Assembly (NCBI GenBank): GCA_023393375.1
Contig: JAEWLI010000152.1
Location: 1-19,073, forward strand
DNA: 19,073 nucleotides
From: Bacteroidota bacterium
GTDB taxonomy: Bacteria; Bacteroidota; Bacteroidia; Cytophagales; Cyclobacteriaceae
Reading direction: 5' to 3'
Position numbers and translations under genes: made by a program
In this document: positions 13,975 through 19,073 of the stretch, piece by piece
Layout of the letters: each line of letters starts with the position of its first letter
Position numbering within the stretch: position 1 is the stretch's first letter
Notes under the pieces: model-generated
What the model saw: only the letters and a program-made list of their open reading frames with translations
The model's database searches: none
What the model was told of the DNA's origin: nothing

Positions 13975-16900
13975 ATGGTCAAGCAGATTTCTTTATTTTT
14001 TATAATCAGTTTCTTCCTGCTTCATTTATCATCAGCCCAACATACCCTAAACAACAGGGAAAATGATTACCATTACAAAATAGGTCTGGAACTGATAGAT
14101 AAGAAACAATACAATGCAGCACGGGAAGCGTTTGAGAATTATCTAAAACAACCTGGCAATGAATTATACAAAGCCGATGCACAATATTATATTGCTTATA
14201 GTGCTTTAAGGTTGTATCACAATGATGGTGAAAAGTTATTGAATGATTTTGTGGATAACCACCAGAATCACCCTAAATCACGGGTGGCTTATTATGAGTT
14301 GGGTGATTTTTATTTTAAGGAGAAAAATTACCGGAAGGCGATCCGCTATTTTGAAGCTGCGAATCCTGAAAACTTAAAGCCTGAACAAAGGGCTGAAGCC
14401 AGGTTTAAAATTGCCTACAGCTATTTTGGATTTAAGGAATTTGACAAAGCATTGCCACATTTCAATCAAATCAAAACCGGATCTAACCGGTTTTCTCATG
14501 CAGCAAGTTATTATGCAGGTTATATTGCTTATACCAATGGGCAGTATCAGGAGGCTTTGACAGATTTACAAAGAGCTTCCGCAAATGAATCCTACACATC
14601 TGCAGTACCTTATTTGATTGTGAACATTTACAACAAACAAGGAAAGTATGATGAATTGATCAGGTATAGTGAAGAGGTATTGAATAGAGGTGATTTAAAA
14701 AACAGGGAAGAAATTATGATGCTGGCAGGGGATGCCTATTTCCATAAAGGAAATTATGCCAAAGCCGTTGAATTACTTTCGGGATATGTAGAAAGATCAA
14801 GAGCAAAAGCACCGGCTGATATTTATTACAAATTAGGTTATGCTCAATACCAGAGTGGCAAAAATAAGGAGGCCATTGAAAATTTCAAGCAAGTGGCCAT
14901 GACTGCCGACACAGTTGGCCAGTTCGCTTCTTATTATTTAGGAATTTTATATGTAAAAGATGATAACCGCCTGTTTGCCGCAACAGCTTTTGACAGGGCA
15001 AGAGCAGCAAACTTTAATCAGGAAATCAAGAAGGAGGCTACTTTTAACTATGCGAAAGTATCCTACGATCTGGGAAAATATGCTGAGTCAATCGCCGCTT
15101 TAAAAGATTACGTTTCCCGGTTTCCTTCAGGAGAAAGAGTGAGCGAAGCCAATGATCTGATCAGCGAAGCTTATTTAAGGACCACCAACTATGACCTTGC
15201 CATAGAACATATCGAATCCCAAAGGACACTTTCCGAAAGGATGAAACAAGTATATCAACAAGTGACCTATTTTAAAGGGGTTGAATTATTTAATAGTTCC
15301 CGCTATCCGCAAGCTGTGGCGATGCTGGAAAAATCCCTTAAACATCCATATGACAAGACCATAGCCGCGCAAACTTATCTTTGGATGGGGGAAGCTTATT
15401 CCATTGGCGAACGATATGATGATGCCATTAAGTCTTATTCTGGTGTATTCCGCACAGCGAACCAACAAGATTTGACCCATATCAGGGCAAGATATGGTAT
15501 TGGATATGCTTATTACAATTCCAAACAATATGACAAAGCCCTTCCTCATTTCCGGGAATTTATCAACAACATGGAAAGGAACAACCAGAAGAATAATTAC
15601 TACCAAGACGCACTGGTAAGGCTCGGCGATAGCTATTATGCTACTAAAGATTATAGCAATGCCATCAATACATTTGATAAAGCCATTCAAGCAAAAATTC
15701 CGGAAATAGATTATGCGTATTATCAAAAAGGAGTGGTTCAGGGAATTTCAGGTAACCTTCAGGGAGCTAAAACATCACTGAATACCGTGATTGAGCGTTA
15801 TTCATCTTCCAGGTACCGGGCAAATGCCATGTTTGAGCTGGCACAACTGGATTTTGAAAATGGGAATTATGCTGCTGCTGTCACAGGATTCTCAACATTA
15901 ATCAACCAACAACCCCAGAATCCGTATGTTCCTTTTGCTTACCTGCGAAGAGCATTGGCAAATTCCAATCTCAAGAAGTACGACAACACCATAGCTGATT
16001 ACAAACACATTTTAAATAATTACCCATCGCATCAGGTAGCCAACGGTGCATTGCTTGGATTACAAGAAGCTCTTGCCATTCAAGGGCAGTCCGATCAGTT
16101 TGAACCTTTTCTGACCAGGTACAAACACGCCAATCCTGACAACAAAGACATTAAAAGCATCGAATTTGAATCTGCTAAAAATCTGTATTACAGTCAGAAT
16201 TACGACAGAGCCATTATGTCTTTCCAGGATTTTATCAAAAATTATCCCGGAGGGGAGATGGAAAATGAAGCACGCTATTTTATCGGTGACAGCTATTTTA
16301 GAAAAAATGATACTAAAAATGCTTTGCAGTACTTTTATGAAGTCATAAAAGATCCTAATTCCAAAGATTACAACAGGGCACTCAGCAGAATAGCTGAATT
16401 GGAATATGTGGCTGGCAACTATCCGGCGGCAATTAATAATTACAAACGTTTACTTTCTGTGGCCACCAATAAGAGGGACGAGTCGTTTGGTTGGACAGGT
16501 TTGATGGAATCCTATTTCAATGTGCAGAAATACGACTCTGTGAATCATTTTGCCAACATCATCCTGGAACGCGGTGCCACTTCAGCCAATGCAGAAAATA
16601 AAGCCAGATTGTATCTCGGGAAAACCGCTTATAAAAGAGAGAACTATGATGAAGCGATTGACCAGTTTATGAATACCTTGAATGCAGCAAAGGATGAATC
16701 TGGGGCAGAAGCACAATATTTGATGGCCGACATTTTGTATAAACGTAAAGAACACAAGCAATCTATTCAAACCCTTTATGATCTGAATGAAAAATTTTCT
16801 ATTTATGAATGGTGGCTGGGCAAATCCTTTCTATTGATTGCTGATAATTTTGAGTCATTAGGAGAGATGTTTCAGGCTAAAGCAACTTTGAATTCAATTA

Positions 16901-17028
16901 TTGAAAAATCGAAAGAAGGTGAAATAAAAGAAGCCGCAAGGAAAAAATTACGACAGATCGAACAACAAGAAAAACAAAATCAACCAGAACAGGACACTTC
17001 CATTTTCGAACAAACACAAATTAATTAA
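13975..17028 (+). CDS. Large exported TPR-repeat protein
   Basis: A 1017-residue protein with a signal peptide (KQISLFFIISFFLLHLSSAQ, cleavage after the AQ expected; no lipobox cysteine). Nearly the whole chain is tetratricopeptide-type helical pairs, seen as recurring blocks such as YxxAixxFexxi, AxYxxGxxYyxxxxYxxAl and FlxnyPsGexxxeAxyxxG, with many pairs of the YbgF/BamD sort. The end (about 990-1017) is Gln/Glu-rich and unstructured-looking. The protein should be a periplasmic or outer-membrane-associated scaffold. It lies 18 bases before an outer-membrane beta-barrel gene, so the two likely form a unit. T9SS-linked TPR proteins such as SprE/PorW are a loose parallel, but no specific identity can be claimed. 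No lipid anchor was seen. Confidence 0.88.
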   Translation: MVKQISLFFIISFFLLHLSSAQHTLNNRENDYHYKIGLELIDKKQYNAAREAFENYLKQPGNELYKADAQYYIAYSALRLYHNDGEKLLNDFVDNHQNHPKSRVAYYELGDFYFKEKNYRKAIRYFEAANPENLKPEQRAEARFKIAYSYFGFKEFDKALPHFNQIKTGSNRFSHAASYYAGYIAYTNGQYQEALTDLQRASANESYTSAVPYLIVNIYNKQGKYDELIRYSEEVLNRGDLKNREEIMMLAGDAYFHKGNYAKAVELLSGYVERSRAKAPADIYYKLGYAQYQSGKNKEAIENFKQVAMTADTVGQFASYYLGILYVKDDNRLFAATAFDRARAANFNQEIKKEATFNYAKVSYDLGKYAESIAALKDYVSRFPSGERVSEANDLISEAYLRTTNYDLAIEHIESQRTLSERMKQVYQQVTYFKGVELFNSSRYPQAVAMLEKSLKHPYDKTIAAQTYLWMGEAYSIGERYDDAIKSYSGVFRTANQQDLTHIRARYGIGYAYYNSKQYDKALPHFREFINNMERNNQKNNYYQDALVRLGDSYYATKDYSNAINTFDKAIQAKIPEIDYAYYQKGVVQGISGNLQGAKTSLNTVIERYSSSRYRANAMFELAQLDFENGNYAAAVTGFSTLINQQPQNPYVPFAYLRRALANSNLKKYDNTIADYKHILNNYPSHQVANGALLGLQEALAIQGQSDQFEPFLTRYKHANPDNKDIKSIEFESAKNLYYSQNYDRAIMSFQDFIKNYPGGEMENEARYFIGDSYFRKNDTKNALQYFYEVIKDPNSKDYNRALSRIAELEYVAGNYPAAINNYKRLLSVATNKRDESFGWTGLMESYFNVQKYDSVNHFANIILERGATSANAENKARLYLGKTAYKRENYDEAIDQFMNTLNAAKDESGAEAQYLMADILYKRKEHKQSIQTLYDLNEKFSIYEWWLGKSFLLIADNFESLGEMFQAKATLNSIIEKSKEGEIKEAARKKLRQIEQQEKQNQPEQDTSIFEQTQIN

Positions 17029-17046
17029 TTACCGGTGAAAAGAGTG

Positions 17047-18693
17047 ATGAAAAGACTGACAATAATCTTCATGCTAATAGCAGGTGCCACAATCGCCGTG
17101 AATGCCCAACAATGGGGGGAAAGCAGACAACTGGAAGACGCCAATGTGATCATAGAAAAAGACAGGACCATTGAATTGCCAAAGGCTAATAGGAAATTTG
17201 AACAGGCTCCACCGGTACCGGTCAAGTCTGATGAAGGTCAGAATTTAAATTATGACTTTAAAAACCTTAATTTCAGATTATCCACAGTCGATCCCCAGAT
17301 CCGTGTTTTTACCATTAAAGAAGAACCATTGGACAAACTTTATGGAAATTATGTAAAGTTGGGGTTGGGAAATTATGCGACTTCTTATGCTGAACTGTTT
17401 TCCAATAATAAAAGGAATGAGAACCTGAGCGCAGGTGTTCATTTTCGCCATTTGTCTTCTTTAAGAGGCCCGGTGGATGGCAAAAATTCTGCTACTGCCA
17501 GCAATGAACTTTCTGCATTTGGAAAGTATTTTTCAAAGCCCGTTACCTTTTCGGGCGGGATAAAATATCACCGGGACAAATATCATTTTTACGGATATGA
17601 TCCTGCAGCCGAGGTTAGTAAAGATACATTAAAACAAGTGTTCAATGGGTTGGTATTAAATCTTGACATGCAGGATAATTTCATAGATTCTGACATTTCT
17701 GTAAAGCTGAATACCAATTTCAGGTTGTTGGGTGATAGTTTTGATGCACGTGAACAACAATTTAACATGAATTTTAATTTGGGTTACCGTCTAAGCGATG
17801 AAATGTCAGCTGATGTGGAAAGTGACCTTTTATTGTCAAACTATAAAAACATTGGTTCGATCAACAGAAGTTTATTCAGGATCAAACCCTCCTTTACTTT
17901 CCAGATCGACGAATTATTTACAGTCCAGGCAGGGTTTAATGTGGTTTATGAAAATGACACTACCCGGAACAAGGAGAATGTCAAATTTTATCCTTTTGCC
18001 AGGGCAGATTATCAGCTTACCAACAACATTCAACTTTATGGCCGCATTGGTGGTGATATGATTGCCAACACACTTTACAGCTTTACTCGTGAGAATCCGT
18101 ACATTTCTCAGAATGTTGGCCTTTTGCATACCAATAAAACAATGGAAATTTCAGGTGGAATAAAGGGTAATCTGTTGAAAGAGCTTGCGTTTGATGCCGG
18201 ATTTTCATTAGGCAGCTACCGTGCCATGCCGTTCTATATCAACGATCCTTCAGATACTACAAAGTTTAATATCATATATGATCAGGAAGGGGTTACCCAA
18301 TTCAATTTATTTACTGAATTGATTCTAAACCCATCAGAGGTATTTAGGGTTAGCTTCAGGGGCGATTATTTCGGATACGACACACAACAGTTTCAAGAAG
18401 CATGGCATAAACCCAAATATAAAGTTGGATTATCAGGTTATTATAACATTTATAATAAAATAGCCGTGACTTCCGACCTGTATTTTATGGGTGGAATGAA
18501 GGGATTAATGAAGGATCAAGTCATCAAGTTAGACAGTTTTGCTGATCTGAACCTAAAATTTGATTATCTTTTCTCTGACAGGTTTGCAGCTTTCTTGTCA
18601 TTTAATAACATATTAGGCAAAAATTACCAGTTATATTTGAATTATCCGTCACAGGGACTATTGGTTATGGGCGGTATCAGCTATGCATTTTGA
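17047..18693 (+). CDS. Outer-membrane beta-barrel protein (TonB receptor-like barrel)
   Basis: A 548-residue protein with a signal peptide (MKRLTIIFMLIAGATIAVNA-Q). A short proline-rich periplasmic segment follows, with VIIEKDRTIELPKANRKFE, and then from about residue 85 alternating polar/hydrophobic strands with aromatic ends and short turns up to a terminal Phe (GLLVMGGISYAF), the outer-membrane barrel signature. No plug domain or clear TonB box is visible, so it is not an ordinary TonB-dependent receptor although the barrel resembles one. The ATG at 17047 is preferred; a GTG at 17035 would add four residues before the signal. It follows the TPR gene by 18 bases, implying co-transcription and a partnership in the envelope. 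Substrate unknown. Confidence 0.82.
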   Translation: MKRLTIIFMLIAGATIAVNAQQWGESRQLEDANVIIEKDRTIELPKANRKFEQAPPVPVKSDEGQNLNYDFKNLNFRLSTVDPQIRVFTIKEEPLDKLYGNYVKLGLGNYATSYAELFSNNKRNENLSAGVHFRHLSSLRGPVDGKNSATASNELSAFGKYFSKPVTFSGGIKYHRDKYHFYGYDPAAEVSKDTLKQVFNGLVLNLDMQDNFIDSDISVKLNTNFRLLGDSFDAREQQFNMNFNLGYRLSDEMSADVESDLLLSNYKNIGSINRSLFRIKPSFTFQIDELFTVQAGFNVVYENDTTRNKENVKFYPFARADYQLTNNIQLYGRIGGDMIANTLYSFTRENPYISQNVGLLHTNKTMEISGGIKGNLLKELAFDAGFSLGSYRAMPFYINDPSDTTKFNIIYDQEGVTQFNLFTELILNPSEVFRVSFRGDYFGYDTQQFQEAWHKPKYKVGLSGYYNIYNKIAVTSDLYFMGGMKGLMKDQVIKLDSFADLNLKFDYLFSDRFAAFLSFNNILGKNYQLYLNYPSQGLLVMGGISYAF

Positions 18694-18705
18694 TTATTTT
18701 GGTTT

Positions 18706-18739
18706 AATTATCTTGAAAAAATTACATATTTTGATAATT
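18706..18739 (+). terminator. Possible weak hairpin after the barrel gene
   Basis: AATTATC and GATAATT form a 7-bp A+T-rich stem across a 20-base loop. It begins 13 bases after the stop codon, with no T-run after it. It is the only candidate end signal before the next gene and may be chance in A+T-rich DNA. Confidence 0.25.
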
Positions 18740-18851
18740 GTAGCTAATATGCTTGGTAACGGCTAAAATTTTATCTTACTTTTACGTTGTATAATTCTAT
18801 TCAGATTATAAATTAGTGATTTACAATGTATTAGAAACCAATTTCAAAAAC

Positions 18852-19073
18852 ATGGAAGAAAACGAAAATAAAGACACAGAGCAGAATTGGAATTCCAACG
18901 AAGACACTGATAATTACGGGTTGCCTAATGTTCCATATGATCCCATAGAAAAGGATGAACCTATTTATGACCATAGGGAAGAGCCACGTGAACGTTATTA
19001 CGAATATGAAGAAAAAAAAGGCTCACAGGTTTTAGTGGTATTGATTATCCTGCTGTTGTTAGGTGGCATTGGA
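18852..19073 (+). CDS. Acidic membrane-anchored protein, N-terminal part (cut by window edge)
   Basis: ATG at 18852 opens a frame to the window end, giving 74 residues. The first ~55 are very acidic and hydrophilic (MEENENKDTEQNWNSNED, later YDHREEPRERYYEYEEKK), followed by a hydrophobic segment (VLVVLIILLLLGGIG) that begins a membrane helix. This is a cytoplasmic tail followed by a single-pass anchor. The layout is common in Bacteroidetes envelope proteins with a periplasmic C-terminal domain such as SPOR, but that part lies outside the window, so the family is unknown. The 158-base gap to the barrel gene, and no recognisable promoter in it, leave open whether it belongs to the same operon. 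Confidence 0.75.
   Translation, partial: MEENENKDTEQNWNSNEDTDNYGLPNVPYDPIEKDEPIYDHREEPRERYYEYEEKKGSQVLVVLIILLLLGGIG

Overview
The window looks like chromosomal DNA from a Bacteroidetes bacterium, probably of the Cytophagales type. The reasons are a giant SprB-repeat surface protein, A+T-rich sequence, starts without clear Shine-Dalgarno sites, and several promoters of the Bacteroidetes form TTTG-N19-TAnnTTTG. The genus cannot be named from the sequence alone.

Layout. (1) 1-443: the 5' end of a minus-strand gene, a mostly empty spacer with a REP-like palindrome, and a strong hairpin terminator. (2) 444-7148 (minus): a 2234-residue exported protein made of 27 SprB-type repeats of 76 residues followed by an OmpA-like peptidoglycan-binding domain. 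(3) 7526-8473 (plus): a CaCA-type cation/Ca2+ antiporter, convergent with (4) a minus-strand pair, a DoxX membrane protein and an APC amino-acid permease (10178-8482). (5) 10351-11612 (plus): a small CPVC thioredoxin-like protein, a DUF2024 protein with a CxxC motif, and a MarR-type regulator with a C-terminal cysteine cluster. The DoxX and thioredoxin genes diverge from a compact bidirectional promoter region. A perfect 19-bp palindrome there sits inside the spacer of the rightward promoter. (6) 11724-12302: a GrpB-family protein, then the frameshifted remains of a small nucleotidyltransferase gene. (7) 12886-13917: holA (DNA polymerase III delta) behind a near-ideal promoter. (8) 13975-18693: a probable two-gene envelope operon with a 1017-residue exported TPR protein and an outer-membrane beta-barrel protein. 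(9) 18852-end: the start of an acidic, membrane-anchored protein cut by the window edge.

How the genes may work together. DoxX, thioredoxin-like, DUF2024 and MarR look like one thiol- or electrophile-stress module; the shared control region is visible, the regulator-operator link is inferred. The SprB/OmpA protein stands alone with its own terminator. Its most striking property is the pattern of cysteine loss: of 27 repeats, only 5 and 17 lack the first cysteine and only 6 and 18 lack the second, so the orphan cysteines fall in two adjacent pairs exactly 12 repeats apart. I saw no CRISPR array, tRNA, rRNA, intact insertion sequence or phage gene.
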